Assembly (NCBI GenBank): GCA_027488375.1
Contig: JAIYBW010000002.1
Span: 62,001-126,000 of the forward strand
DNA from: Pseudomonadota bacterium
GTDB lineage: Bacteria > Bdellovibrionota > Bacteriovoracia > Bacteriovoracales > Bacteriovoracaceae
Length of the DNA stretch: 64,000 bases
Reading direction: 5' to 3'
A program made the position numbers and the translations under genes. How positions within the stretch are numbered: the first letter of the stretch is position 1; every line of letters begins with the position of its first letter. Positions 25,714 through 35,432 of the stretch are shown in pieces. The notes under the pieces are model-generated. The model did no database searches. It worked only from the letters and a program-made list of their open reading frames with translations, and had not been told where the DNA came from.

Positions 25714-26450
25714 TGTTGGATTTTTTCTCCTCAATAAATTTAGCCACCTTTGATTTAAACGATTCGAATATCCACGAGCTTGACTCAAAAACTATTCTAG
25801 TAAAAAAATGGAATTGGGATTACTCCCTGGCCCATAAGTTTCAACGACAAACGATTGAACTTCTGAATCACGCACCTCAAGTGCGAGTCGTTATCTGTTG
25901 CTCTCATCCCCGAGTCTTCACTCATGGTAGAGGTCTTCAAAAACCCAAAAAGGGTGAAACTCTAGAGCTTGTTGATTTCAATCCTTTGTTAAAGGAAACT
26001 CTGCCCTTCCCTTTTTATCAAATAGAGCGTGGTGGGGGTCTTACTTTTCATCATCCCGGTCAAATGATTATTTATCCTATTTTGAGACTCAATCCAAAGA
26101 CACTTAGTCTCTCAAAAATGATTGATACCCTTTTTGAAGTGGCGATTGATGTCTTAAAAGATTGGGGTCTTCATGGCCTTGACCATGAAAATAAACTTCT
26201 CGGCTTATGGTGTGGAGAAAAAAAACTCGCTTCCATGGGAGTAGCGATTGAAAAGCTAACAACATTTCATGGGATGGCCCTTAATTTTTATCAAGATGAA
26301 GTGATGAAAACTGAGCTGATAAAATTAAATCCTTGTGGTCTTGATGCTAAAATCTACACCTCAGTAGAAGAACTGATGAATATTGAGACCAAGACATTGG
26401 AAGATTTTTCTGAATTATATCTAAGGAGACTATCTCATGCCTGGAAATAG
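25713..26450 (+). CDS. lipB: Lipoyl(octanoyl) transferase
   Basis: Moves octanoate from acyl-ACP onto lipoyl domains, feeding LipA. The 245-residue protein has the substrate motif RGGGLTFHHPGQ (usual RGGxxTxHxPGQ), the catalytic lysine in KKLASMGV and the catalytic cysteine in LNPCGL. An N-terminal extension of about 25 residues precedes the domain. Coupled to lipA by a TAATG overlap and to aroC by a 14-base overlap. The acyl donor pathway (fab genes) lies at 2.8-7.1 kb. Confidence 0.92.
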   Translation: MLDFFSSINLATFDLNDSNIHELDSKTILVKKWNWDYSLAHKFQRQTIELLNHAPQVRVVICCSHPRVFTHGRGLQKPKKGETLELVDFNPLLKETLPFPFYQIERGGGLTFHHPGQMIIYPILRLNPKTLSLSKMIDTLFEVAIDVLKDWGLHGLDHENKLLGLWCGEKKLASMGVAIEKLTTFHGMALNFYQDEVMKTELIKLNPCGLDAKIYTSVEELMNIETKTLEDFSELYLRRLSHAWK

Positions 26451-27438
26451 TTTTGGCCAATTCTTTAAGATCACGACTTTTGGTGAATCCCATGGTGAAG
26501 CCCTTGGTGTTGTGATTGATGGGATGCCTGCAGGAATTAATATCAACTTAGAAGATTTAAAAATTGAACTTAAGAGGCGCGCTCCCGGTCAACATCAAGT
26601 TCATACAGCTCGCCAGGAAGCTGATTTACCAGAAATACTTTCTGGAATTTTTGAAAATAAAACACTTGGTACTCCTATTGCTGTGATTGTTCGGAACACA
26701 AATCAAAGAAGTCATGATTATGATTCTTTAAAAGAAAGTTATCGTCCTGGTCATGCCGATAAAACAACTATTCTAAAATATGGTTTTCGTGATCATCGAG
26801 GTGGTGGTCGTGCCTCAGCAAGAGAAACACTCGCTCGAGTCATTGGGGGCTATTTTGCTGGCCTCATCATCCCTAAAGTCAGCACGTATGCTTACATCCA
26901 GCAAGTGGGACCTTATAAGCTAGCGAATCCCCCGAAGGATCACTCTGTCGATCGGGGTGAAATAAATATTCCTGATGAAAATATGACTCAAGAAGTGATT
27001 AGCTTTTTAAATGATTGTAAAAATAAAGGTGAATCAGCTGGGGGGATTGTTGCTGTCTCAGTTAAAAATTGTCCGGCCGGTTTAGGTGAACCAGTATTTG
27101 ATAAATTAAAAGCTGATCTAGCGAAAGCAATGCTTTCCCTTCCAGCATGTAACGGATTTTCAATGGGAGAAGGCTTTAAGTTTGCAGACCATTTAGGAAC
27201 TCAAATTTCATCTCATTCAGAGTTTTTCGGAGGTATGGAAGGAGGTATTTCAAATGGCGAAGAAATACACTTTAACCTTGTCTTCAAGGCTCCCTCTACA
27301 ATCGGAGAGAAAGCAAAGAATGGTCGCCACGATCCATGTGTGCTTCCGCGAGTTATTCCTATTGTTGAGGCCATGACAAAAATTGTTATTGCTGACCATT
27401 TTTTACGTCAGTCGGCTTACGACTCTTTTCTTCCTTAA
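26437..27438 (+). CDS. aroC: Chorismate synthase
   Basis: Last common step to aromatic amino acids, using reduced FMN. The 333-residue protein shows the three family signatures: GESHG near the start with GxxIDGMPAG, the GHADKTTILKYGFRDHRGGGRASARET block, and the C-terminal RHDPCVLPRVIPIVEAM. It starts inside lipB (14 bases), in a different frame, and its end overlaps the convergent LTA-synthase-like gene by 53 bases. Confidence 0.96.
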   Translation: MPGNSFGQFFKITTFGESHGEALGVVIDGMPAGININLEDLKIELKRRAPGQHQVHTARQEADLPEILSGIFENKTLGTPIAVIVRNTNQRSHDYDSLKESYRPGHADKTTILKYGFRDHRGGGRASARETLARVIGGYFAGLIIPKVSTYAYIQQVGPYKLANPPKDHSVDRGEINIPDENMTQEVISFLNDCKNKGESAGGIVAVSVKNCPAGLGEPVFDKLKADLAKAMLSLPACNGFSMGEGFKFADHLGTQISSHSEFFGGMEGGISNGEEIHFNLVFKAPSTIGEKAKNGRHDPCVLPRVIPIVEAMTKIVIADHFLRQSAYDSFLP

Positions 27439-29452
27439 GATAAACATCAGTTAGTCCAATTAAAGCTTCCCCTCTCTGGCGAATTAACTTTAGCTCCTGG
27501 TCTTCAACTGAAGGGGCAAGTATTTGAGAAGTGAGATTTTGCCATCTCCAATATTGTCCATGGTGATACGCACCTTTTTTAGAGGCTATAAGTCCCGAAC
27601 TATTCTGAGCAATGCCTTCCTCATTAATTAAATCATCACCTAATTTTAGATAGTCCTGATTAGGTAGGGTCAGATTATATAAGGTAGGGAAAATATCTTC
27701 ATGAGAACCAAAATTTTCAGGGTCATAAGTCTTAGGTTTCAGACGATCAGGCACAGTGATGAAAAAAGGTACTGCATACCTTTTAAATTCTTCATCAAGT
27801 CCAACTCCCTTTGTAATCCAATAGCTATGGTCACCAGTCAAAGCAACAACCACATTATCAGTTAAGGCCGTAGATTTAATGCGAGAAAGAAATTCACCCA
27901 TTTTTTGATTTCCGTACTGAAGTCCTAAAAATCTCTTTCTCGCTAAATCTTCATCTACCGTGAGTCGATCTAGAAAAGTGTTGTCCATCTTGAGTGGTAG
28001 CTCTTGATAAGAAGATGGATACTCAAATGGCGGATGATTTGAAGTCGTTAGGACTAAAAAAAACTGAGGACGACTTGCAGTTCTTAACTGTTCCTCTATA
28101 AATGTATAAAGATATTCATCGTAAATTCCCCATTCATTACCTAAATCTTCTTCTCCTATATTATTGAGTTCCGGCATGGATTCTTTTATTTCATCCGCCC
28201 CCCATAGAGAGTCATATTTTTGAATGGTAAGGTATTTACCTAAGTCTCTCCAACCAAGCTTTCCTCCATAGACGAAATGCGTATCATAGCCTGCCTTTTT
28301 ATATGGTAGTTGACCGCTGATTGATAAACTCGTTTTCATATAGTCAGATTCAGAAAGAAAACGGGCCCCTGGCCTGATAACCTGTGAGGTTGCCACAGAG
28401 ACAATGCTCCCAATAGTTCCATTCTCAGCTGGTAAAAAATTCTTGAAGAGAATACCCTTTTTAAAATGTTCTTCCAGGCCTCCTAGAATATTAAATGTCT
28501 TCTGGTGATGGGGGTTCCAGTAAGAACCAAAACTTTCCATCACAACGAGAACCACATGAGGAAGCTCTTTTCTCAGCTTAAGTGAATCAAAAGTTTTGGC
28601 CATTAGGTTTGTTGTTAAATCAGATGATACCGGAGTTTTTCCAAAATGAATCTTATAGGCTTGTTCCCAATTTTCAAAGCCGTATTTCTTTAAAAAGTTG
28701 GCTTGGGACGCCCCAAATGTTTTACGAATTTTAATCGCACGATTAAAAGTAAGAACTCCATTGAGTGAGACTTTATTGATGAAATCACTTGAGGATATAT
28801 GCGCATCTTCTAGGGATAACGGAAGACGTGAAAAATTACCGCGGCCTACAAATGCAAGAGAAATAAGTCCAAAAACAAAAGCGACAAGGACTCTCCAATC
28901 TCGTTTTTTATGATTCAGATCAAAATCAAATGTTGAGAAACAAACCTTGACTGACTTTAAAATGATGAAATGAAAAAGGAGAATTAAGACCAACCAGGCC
29001 GGGAGATTATAATTTTTCCAAATTGAAGTAAGGAGTGCAACAGTGTCATCCTCAATGAAACCAAAAAACAAGATATTTAAGTGTTCTTGAAAATAAGAGA
29101 AAAAAGCAAAATCACAAATATAAACCCAGAGAAGAAATGAATACCCAAAGAAAAGAAAACTAATTGCTGATGATCTCACAATCTTAATCACGGCCTTTCC
29201 AGGGACGAGATAGAATAAATTTAAAAGTAAAAAAGGAACTAAATTTATATAAGCAATCGGAATGAGATCAAACCGAATCCCAAGCAGTAAAGATCGCTTA
29301 AAATCTTTAGAATATGTTTTGAGTTCTGCCCACTCTCCGAAGGCAAAGGAGAAACCAATCCTGGCAATCGACAACAGAGCGAGAGTTATAAGAGCAAGAA
29401 TAAATAGATTCTTTAGCCAACGCCAATAATACTGCTTAAAAGATAATTGCAT
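27386..29452 (-). CDS. LTA synthase / phosphoglycerol transferase-like sulfatase-fold protein
   Basis: An inner-membrane protein of 688 residues with four or five N-terminal helices (to about residue 205) and a large periplasmic alkaline-phosphatase-superfamily domain. Metal and nucleophile sites are visible: Glu306 in VVMESFGSYW, Thr346 in ENGTIGS, and TGDHSYW near residue 540. This layout is that of LtaS/OpgB/EptA-like enzymes that move phosphoglycerol or phosphoethanolamine onto envelope glycans. The exact substrate is unknown. ATG 29452 has GAGG upstream. It follows pilT by 33 bases and overlaps aroC at the 3' ends. Confidence 0.85.
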   Translation of the reverse strand: MQLSFKQYYWRWLKNLFILALITLALLSIARIGFSFAFGEWAELKTYSKDFKRSLLLGIRFDLIPIAYINLVPFLLLNLFYLVPGKAVIKIVRSSAISFLFFGYSFLLWVYICDFAFFSYFQEHLNILFFGFIEDDTVALLTSIWKNYNLPAWLVLILLFHFIILKSVKVCFSTFDFDLNHKKRDWRVLVAFVFGLISLAFVGRGNFSRLPLSLEDAHISSSDFINKVSLNGVLTFNRAIKIRKTFGASQANFLKKYGFENWEQAYKIHFGKTPVSSDLTTNLMAKTFDSLKLRKELPHVVLVVMESFGSYWNPHHQKTFNILGGLEEHFKKGILFKNFLPAENGTIGSIVSVATSQVIRPGARFLSESDYMKTSLSISGQLPYKKAGYDTHFVYGGKLGWRDLGKYLTIQKYDSLWGADEIKESMPELNNIGEEDLGNEWGIYDEYLYTFIEEQLRTASRPQFFLVLTTSNHPPFEYPSSYQELPLKMDNTFLDRLTVDEDLARKRFLGLQYGNQKMGEFLSRIKSTALTDNVVVALTGDHSYWITKGVGLDEEFKRYAVPFFITVPDRLKPKTYDPENFGSHEDIFPTLYNLTLPNQDYLKLGDDLINEEGIAQNSSGLIASKKGAYHHGQYWRWQNLTSQILAPSVEDQELKLIRQRGEALIGLTDVYLKEEKSRKPTDVKNGQQ

Positions 29453-29485
29453 ATAAAATGACCTCAATAAATGAGATCATACCAA

Positions 29486-30586
29486 CTAATCTGCCTGGTC
29501 TCCAAACATTAAATTACGCTCAAAGTCCTCTGGTTTACTGGCATTTCCCTTGGCCTCTTCCATGGTAATGAAACCATCTTTATAGAGCTTCGTTATGTGC
29601 TGGTCAAAGCTTTGCGCTCCGGACCCACCTTTGCCGGCCCCCTTCTCTATGTACATATAAATTTCTTTGGTTTTTGTAGGATCTAGGATCGATTCTTTAA
29701 TTCCAGGATTATTAATCATAATCTCTTGAGCGGCTACACGCCCTTTTCCATCAGTTGTTTTGAGAAGTCTTTGAGAAATGGTTGCATGGAGGTTATCAGC
29801 AATTCTAACCCTCACCACACTCTGCTCCTCAGGGGGAAACATGGAAATCAAGCGACCGATTGTGCTTAATGCATCAGTTGTATGAACAGTTCCAAAGACA
29901 AGGTGACCAGTCTCTGCAGCTTTCAAGGCAATTGAGATAGTTTCAGCATCACGCATCTCACCAATAAGAATAATGTCTGGATCTTGCCTGAGCGCAGACC
30001 TGAGTGCCGAAGCAAAATCTTCAGTATCCTGCCCTATTTCTCTCTGAGTAATCCTGGCCTTAATAGGTGTATGAACATACTCGACTGGATCTTCCAAGGT
30101 TAAAACATGAACAGCAGAGTTTCGATTAATATAATTAATCATGGCCGCTAAGGTTGAACTTTTACCAGAACCAGTCGCACCAGTAACAAGAACTAATCCC
30201 GCATTGGCCTCAGCAATTTTATTGATAACGGCAGGTAACTTTAATTCCTCTGTGGTCGGAATTTTGTCACTAATAAGACGTAGAATGAGACCTAATTTCC
30301 CTTGGTATCGCATGAGGTTATATCTCACTCGACATATTTTTGGAACGGAGAATGATCCATCATGCTCTTTCACATGATCCAATTTTTTAAGCACTTCTTG
30401 ATCTTTAATCATGAGGGAACATGCAAGCTTCAAATCTTCATTTGTGAGTGGATCCATTTTTACTGGAACAAGATCACCACGCATTCTAAAGCACGGCTTT
30501 TCATCTGTTCGTAAGTGAATATCACTCACGCCAGAGGCGGAAGCTGACTTGATGAGATTAACAAAACCTTCTTTAGTGAGGGCCAT
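29486..30586 (-). CDS. pilT: Type IV pilus retraction ATPase PilT
   Basis: A 366-residue hexameric ATPase that powers pilus retraction. It has Walker A (GATGSGKSST at about 136), Asp box (LTLEDPVEY), Walker B (DIILIGEMRD) and His box (GTVHTTDA), plus the N-terminal SDIHLRTDEKPCFRMRGDL domain that separates PilT from PilB. The C-terminal part carries a Gly-rich insertion (GKGGSGAQSFDQ). Divergent from the cardiolipin synthase gene. Gives functional context for the pilin-like genes at 41.6-45.9 kb. Confidence 0.93.
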   Translation of the reverse strand: MALTKEGFVNLIKSASASGVSDIHLRTDEKPCFRMRGDLVPVKMDPLTNEDLKLACSLMIKDQEVLKKLDHVKEHDGSFSVPKICRVRYNLMRYQGKLGLILRLISDKIPTTEELKLPAVINKIAEANAGLVLVTGATGSGKSSTLAAMINYINRNSAVHVLTLEDPVEYVHTPIKARITQREIGQDTEDFASALRSALRQDPDIILIGEMRDAETISIALKAAETGHLVFGTVHTTDALSTIGRLISMFPPEEQSVVRVRIADNLHATISQRLLKTTDGKGRVAAQEIMINNPGIKESILDPTKTKEIYMYIEKGAGKGGSGAQSFDQHITKLYKDGFITMEEAKGNASKPEDFERNLMFGDQAD

Positions 30587-30710
30587 AAAACTTCTTGGTT
30601 GGTTATTTACTTAAACTTTATCGACTTTTTAGAAATTTGTTTTAATAATTCACGATAACCGATCAGACCTGTCAGACTTATTGTTTTTTCTAATCTTCCG
30701 ATAGGTTACC

Positions 30711-31853
30711 ATGGCTCAATACTGGGAAACTGAAAAACTCTATTTAGATGGAGATCTCTACTTTAGTGATCTCTTGATGGATATCAGGAATGCTCAATCC
30801 TATATCACTGTTGAGATGTACATTTTTAATTATGATCTTATCGGACAAAAAATTGTTGAAGAACTAATTGAGGCTTCAAAACGAGGGGTTAAAATTCAAA
30901 TTGTTGTTGATGGTGTAGGAACCTATCATTATTTTTCACACCTTCACCCACGCTTTTCTGAAAATAAAATAGCTGTTAAAGTTTTTCACCCACTTCCTTT
31001 TTATCATCCTCTTTACGGTAAATTAATTCTGACCAAAAAAATTAGGGCCATCCTCGCTCGTCTTTGGCGAATAAACCAAAGAGATCATAGAAAAATCATT
31101 ACTATTGATGAAAAGATCATGTTCACAGGAAGTTTTAATTTTACCCAAGAACACACGAGCCTTTCTCATGAAACAAAATGGAAAGATGTTGGATTAAGAG
31201 TCACTGGCCCGAATGTCAAACTGGCGATTCTTTATTTTAAAAAGATTTGGCAACTTCGAGATTTTTTTAAATATAGAAGGGTGGTAAAACAACCCAAATT
31301 AAGAGAAGTAAAAAATATACCTCTACGACTTAATCACTCTCTCCTCATACGACGGATATATCAAAAGAACATCCTAAATCGTATGCAAAAAGCGAAAGAG
31401 AAAATATGGCTTGTAACCCCCTACTTTGTCCCTACAAGAAAATTCATCATGACCCTGGCCAAAGCTGCAGAGAGAGGAGTCGATGTGCGAATTCTTATCT
31501 CTTCAAAGAGTGATGTTAAAATTTTTCAGACTCTTCAACTTTTTTATTACCCTTATCTCATAAAAAACAATGTCAAAATTTACCACTATAATGAAACGAT
31601 TTTACATGCCAAAATCTTCATCGCAGATGAATGGATCACTGTAGGATCCAGCAACTTGAACCACCGGAGCTTGCTTCATGATTTAGAGGTAGATCTCGTG
31701 ATCCAAGATAAAAGTAATAAGGAAATGATTATTAGTGATTTTCAAAAATCGACCCCTACTGATCATCTCATCACACAAGAGGAATTAAAAAAGAGATCCG
31801 TTTTTGATAAAATACTTTCACGATTATTTTTTCTTTTTAAATATTGGTTTTAA
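30711..31853 (+). CDS. Phospholipase D-family cardiolipin synthase
   Basis: A 380-residue PLD-superfamily enzyme with two complete HKD motifs: His126-Lys128-Asp133 (DHRKIITID followed by GSFN) and His299-Lys301-Asp306 (LHAKIFIAD followed by GSSN). It lacks N-terminal transmembrane helices, like ClsB rather than ClsA. The next gene, directly abutting, encodes an endonuclease/exonuclease/phosphatase domain protein, the same pair as E. coli clsB-ybhP. Probable role: cardiolipin or phosphatidylglycerol synthesis at the inner membrane. Confidence 0.87.
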   Translation: MAQYWETEKLYLDGDLYFSDLLMDIRNAQSYITVEMYIFNYDLIGQKIVEELIEASKRGVKIQIVVDGVGTYHYFSHLHPRFSENKIAVKVFHPLPFYHPLYGKLILTKKIRAILARLWRINQRDHRKIITIDEKIMFTGSFNFTQEHTSLSHETKWKDVGLRVTGPNVKLAILYFKKIWQLRDFFKYRRVVKQPKLREVKNIPLRLNHSLLIRRIYQKNILNRMQKAKEKIWLVTPYFVPTRKFIMTLAKAAERGVDVRILISSKSDVKIFQTLQLFYYPYLIKNNVKIYHYNETILHAKIFIADEWITVGSSNLNHRSLLHDLEVDLVIQDKSNKEMIISDFQKSTPTDHLITQEELKKRSVFDKILSRLFFLFKYWF

Positions 31854-32594
31854 ATGAAAATAAGAATACTTTCCTATAACATTCACAAGGGCTTTAATAT
31901 TGGTAATACTAATTTCATCCTCCAGGAAATTAGGCATGCCATTAGAGACGTGAATGCAGATATTTTATTCCTGCAAGAAGTTATTGGAGATCATGAACAC
32001 TCCAAACACAAAATCCCTGATTGGAAAACGGCTATCCAGTTTGAATATCTGGCCGATACTGTTTGGTCTCATTTTGCTTATGGTAAAAATGCTGTCTATG
32101 CAGAAGGGCACCATGGGAATGCCATCTTAAGTAAATATCCTATTGTAGACTGGAGCAACAAAGACATCAGCACCAATCAATTTGAACAACGGGGTTACTT
32201 AAAGGCCAAGATCCAGATACCTGAGACTGGTCGTGAACTGATATTAGCGAATACCCATCTCAATCTTACTCAAAGAGGACGAGATGCTCAGGCCGATATC
32301 ATCATTCAAGACCTTAAGCAGGAAGAAATTAATCCATGGGTTCTTGTTGGAGATTTTAATGATTGGAATAAAAAAATAGCAAATAGAATATGGACCGATT
32401 TGAATGCACATGAAGCCTTTCATTTTATGCATGGAAAATATCCTAAAACCTTTCCAAGCTTCTTCCCAACTCTCTCACTTGATCGGTTTTTCTTTCGGCA
32501 TGTAAATGTGATTTCTGCTCATACTCTAGACAAAGGATACTGGAGGAGACTCTCAGATCATTTACCTATTTTGGTCGAGATTGAAATTGAATGA
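31854..32594 (+). CDS. Endonuclease/exonuclease/phosphatase family protein (YbhP-like)
   Basis: A 246-residue EEP-fold hydrolase. Catalytic elements are present: SYNIHKG (Asn), LFLQEV (Glu, metal), NTHLNL, VGDFNDW (Asp, Asn) and SDHLPI (His). It starts immediately after the cls stop (TAAATG), so it is co-translated with it. In E. coli the same partner, YbhP, sits beside ClsB, and this context suggests action on a phospholipid or head-group phosphodiester instead of DNA; that is inference. Confidence 0.87.
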   Translation: MKIRILSYNIHKGFNIGNTNFILQEIRHAIRDVNADILFLQEVIGDHEHSKHKIPDWKTAIQFEYLADTVWSHFAYGKNAVYAEGHHGNAILSKYPIVDWSNKDISTNQFEQRGYLKAKIQIPETGRELILANTHLNLTQRGRDAQADIIIQDLKQEEINPWVLVGDFNDWNKKIANRIWTDLNAHEAFHFMHGKYPKTFPSFFPTLSLDRFFFRHVNVISAHTLDKGYWRRLSDHLPILVEIEIE

Positions 32595-32600
32595 CTTGAA

Positions 32601-33263
32601 TCAATTGATAGTAAACTTTTTACCTTCAGAAAAAGCATAACATTTTCCAATAAATCTTAATTCATTTTCTCTGACAACAATTCCCGCCCCATCTGGACAA
32701 GCGTAAATCATTTTTGAATTCTTCTTTGTGTATGACTTAAAAACCGCATCATATCGAGGCGAATTTCTAAAATGAGGAAAGAATAAAAAATCGACCAGAT
32801 TGAGGGCCGTTAGATTCTTGATATTAACAATATTTTCATCGCGATCAAATTCAGGATAAGCGGCCATTTCTATATTCTCTGTCATCATGATTGCTCCGGC
32901 CGAAAGACCAGTAAGCACACCACCTTTCTGAGCAAAAGATCTTAATTGAGGGAGCAACTTCATCTTTCTCAAATGATGGAGAAAATAAAATGTATTTCCC
33001 CCCGCCATATGGATAGCATCACTTCTCATAACTTCTTGAAAGAGAATTTTGTCAAAGGGAACATCAATTGGAAAATGAATGAAACGACTGATTTTAAATT
33101 TTGAATAATGACGTACAAATGATTTAAACTCTTGATCAGACAAATAGGAAGAAGAGGGAATAAAAGTAATGACAGGATTTTTCTTGTCCAAGACTTCCAC
33201 AAAAGATTTATCTAAAAGATGGTTCTCCTGATCATTACCTCCGCTATAAAAGACTAGATTCAT
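32601..33263 (-). CDS. Peptidase S51 (peptidase E / cyanophycinase-like)
   Basis: A 220-residue serine peptidase of the S51 family, class I glutamine-amidotransferase-like fold. The nucleophile is Ser121 in TGLSAGAI; HMAGGNTF precedes it and an FFPHF histidine follows, as expected. Family members cut Asp-X dipeptides or cyanophycin. The ATG overlaps the stop of the SelO-like gene by four bases, so the two are translationally coupled, an unusual pairing. Confidence 0.83.
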   Translation of the reverse strand: MNLVFYSGGNDQENHLLDKSFVEVLDKKNPVITFIPSSSYLSDQEFKSFVRHYSKFKISRFIHFPIDVPFDKILFQEVMRSDAIHMAGGNTFYFLHHLRKMKLLPQLRSFAQKGGVLTGLSAGAIMMTENIEMAAYPEFDRDENIVNIKNLTALNLVDFLFFPHFRNSPRYDAVFKSYTKKNSKMIYACPDGAGIVVRENELRFIGKCYAFSEGKKFTIN

Positions 33264-35095
33264 ATCCCCTCACGACAATCTCGAACAATAGAATAAAAAT
33301 TCTGCATGATGTTCTTATGTCGCTCAGGGGTTTTTGTCGATACGGTTTTCTTATCTGGATCAAGATTTTGATAATTTGAAAACTGCTCTACTAATTCATA
33401 TAACTCTCGAGCACTTAATTTCGGCCTTTTCTTAAGAACTTTTTGAACAATATAGGTAATTGAATCACCAGTTACACGATCATATTTATTGATGATTGAT
33501 GATCTCATTGTTATTTCAAGCAGTAGCTGAGAGCGATTTAAATTAAAATCTTTCTCAAGACTATTTAAGATTGAATGATAAAACCTTTGAAATTTAGTAA
33601 TTTGATTTTTTCTAATTTCAGTGAGCTTTAAATCAGTTTTTCGAGCATACGAAGATTTTATAATCTCCTGGAACTCAAAAAAGTTAAGTTGGGAAGCTCT
33701 TGTAAGATAGATTTGGGGTAATTCCCTTAATATGTCTCGCATACAAAAGATAGCATCACGATTAATCCCATCTGGAACTCTATATATGCCTCTTTTTGAT
33801 TTAGCGCGCTCAAAATAACTAAAAACTTTTCTAAATTTTACGACTTTTGAAATATGATTCTTCAAGAGATGTTCAATTTGATTTTTCTTTAGGCCCATGC
33901 GAGAAAGAAGATTTCTATTCTTGCAATCAATGAAGTGCTTATCAAACATCATCATCGTAGAACTATTTTTAAAATGAGAAAGTGATTTCTTTTTTCCTGT
34001 GGTCAAAAAATCAGCGATTTGAGAAAAACATTGAACCATATACCGAGCTTTTTGCTTTTGCTCAAGAATTGTCGTGGAAAATCTTTGAACATCATCATAA
34101 CGATATTCACCATGAAAGAGTCCGAACTGCCTGATTGAGCCATAATCAATAATTCCACCGTCCATGAGGATGTTATCGCCATCCCAATCTAGCCAGCAAA
34201 ATATGTATTCATCTTCGAATTTGGCAGACATTTCAGCAAAAGATAATGCCGTTTGGAGAGCAAGATACTCATACTTCTCTTTATCAGATTTAAAACTTGT
34301 TTGCCCCCAAGATTTATTTTCTATTTGGCGAGAAATATAATAATCAGCGACTTGCTTTAAAGTTTGATAGTTTCCTTGCTTGAGATGACCGAAGAAATGA
34401 CTCGGTCTTATAAGATTAGGATTCGCTCTCACGTTGATCGCAATACCTTTATCATATTCTATGATGGCAAGAAGCCTTTCTGTTTTAAAATTATTTTTCC
34501 CAAGAACTTCTGAAAAAAATAAAGTCTCTAATCCTTCTGCAACTTCAGATAAACCACATCCATAAGAAATTGACGGGTCACCAGTTTGGTAAAATTTTTT
34601 ATTTATATTGCAGGCCGGCGATAGTTTTGTACCTCCCGTTCCACAACTTGAAACGTCCCATGTCACCCCATTACTCCTAACACGGCCATTCCAAATAGTT
34701 CTGCCATCACCCGATGTACGCCCCATTTTATCCGGGTGCTGGAGCTGGAGATAGCGTGTGGCCATATAGGTATTTGGTAAAATATCTTCTTCAGGAATTT
34801 TGACTTTATTAATGAGATCGTATTCGTTAATGATAGTTAAACTAAATGTTTCGAGAATTTCTTTTTCTAGATCACTATTAAGTTCAGATAGATGCGACTT
34901 TGAAATAAGCCCCATTTCTTTAGCAAGTTCAAAATTAAAATAAGCAACCTTTCCGCCTCGACGATAGCGGGCCTTATATTCAACCCGTCCACCAGGTACT
35001 TTATCTTTAAAGGGATGCTCTCCATTTAAATGCGCAAAGTTAATATAAGAATGTTTGCCGACTTCATCCGTAGGGCTTTTTCTAATTTGGTTCAT
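33260..35095 (-). CDS. Divergent SelO-like (UPF0061) pseudokinase-fold protein
   Basis: From ATG 35095 the protein is 611 residues. It resembles SelO protein AMP-transferases in ordered motifs: a GDGR at 129-132, an IRPSHFFGH segment at 229-237 followed by QVADYYI, a DGDNILMDGGIIDYG block at 305-319 corresponding to the SelO metal-binding Asn and the DYG (kinase DFG) motif, and YRYDDVQRF just after. The C-terminal 250 residues are unlike SelO as I know it. SelO transfers AMP to proteins and acts in redox stress. A TTG at 35215 would add a hydrophobic 40-residue start; a short AAGG spacing favours 35095, not decisively. Confidence 0.65.
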   Translation of the reverse strand: MNQIRKSPTDEVGKHSYINFAHLNGEHPFKDKVPGGRVEYKARYRRGGKVAYFNFELAKEMGLISKSHLSELNSDLEKEILETFSLTIINEYDLINKVKIPEEDILPNTYMATRYLQLQHPDKMGRTSGDGRTIWNGRVRSNGVTWDVSSCGTGGTKLSPACNINKKFYQTGDPSISYGCGLSEVAEGLETLFFSEVLGKNNFKTERLLAIIEYDKGIAINVRANPNLIRPSHFFGHLKQGNYQTLKQVADYYISRQIENKSWGQTSFKSDKEKYEYLALQTALSFAEMSAKFEDEYIFCWLDWDGDNILMDGGIIDYGSIRQFGLFHGEYRYDDVQRFSTTILEQKQKARYMVQCFSQIADFLTTGKKKSLSHFKNSSTMMMFDKHFIDCKNRNLLSRMGLKKNQIEHLLKNHISKVVKFRKVFSYFERAKSKRGIYRVPDGINRDAIFCMRDILRELPQIYLTRASQLNFFEFQEIIKSSYARKTDLKLTEIRKNQITKFQRFYHSILNSLEKDFNLNRSQLLLEITMRSSIINKYDRVTGDSITYIVQKVLKKRPKLSARELYELVEQFSNYQNLDPDKKTVSTKTPERHKNIMQNFYSIVRDCREGI

Positions 35096-35309
35096 GGGCC
35101 TTATCAATCCTTCGATAAATGTCCTAAATAAAAACCTTACTACTAGTATAGGACCTAATGTCTGAAAGTTGACAAAAAAAATGAGGCTAAGCAAAATTTT
35201 CTCTTTACCCGACAAAGCCTATCTGCTTAACCGAATCTTAACCTTCTTAACAGAGCCCTGTCAGACAGAGGTCAAATGTCTATGTGATACTCTTTAAAAA
35301 GGGGATCTA

Positions 35310-35432
35310 ATGAATCTAATTGCGAATGCACTCTACTTGATATTTAGTCCAGTTCTGGTGGTCATTTACTGGAAAAATTCCCTCAAAAGCCTGGACGATC
35401 TCCACAGCGAAATCTTGCTCGAACAAAATTAA
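35310..35432 (+). CDS. Tiny single-helix membrane protein
   Basis: A 40-residue frame with a strong AAAAGGGGA ribosome-binding site. Residues 2-20 form one hydrophobic helix (LIANALYLIFSPVLVVIYW), followed by a charged amphipathic tail. Its stop overlaps the end of the convergent dipeptidase gene by four bases, the same end-overlap seen for other real genes here. No homologue is known to me. Confidence 0.55.
   Translation: MNLIANALYLIFSPVLVVIYWKNSLKSLDDLHSEILLEQN

Noticed and set aside
35096-35215. Hydrophobic N-terminal extension of the SelO-like protein from a TTG
   Set aside because: Not fully excluded, but the start is TTG without a good ribosome-binding site, while ATG 35095 has AAGG close upstream, so the shorter form is listed.
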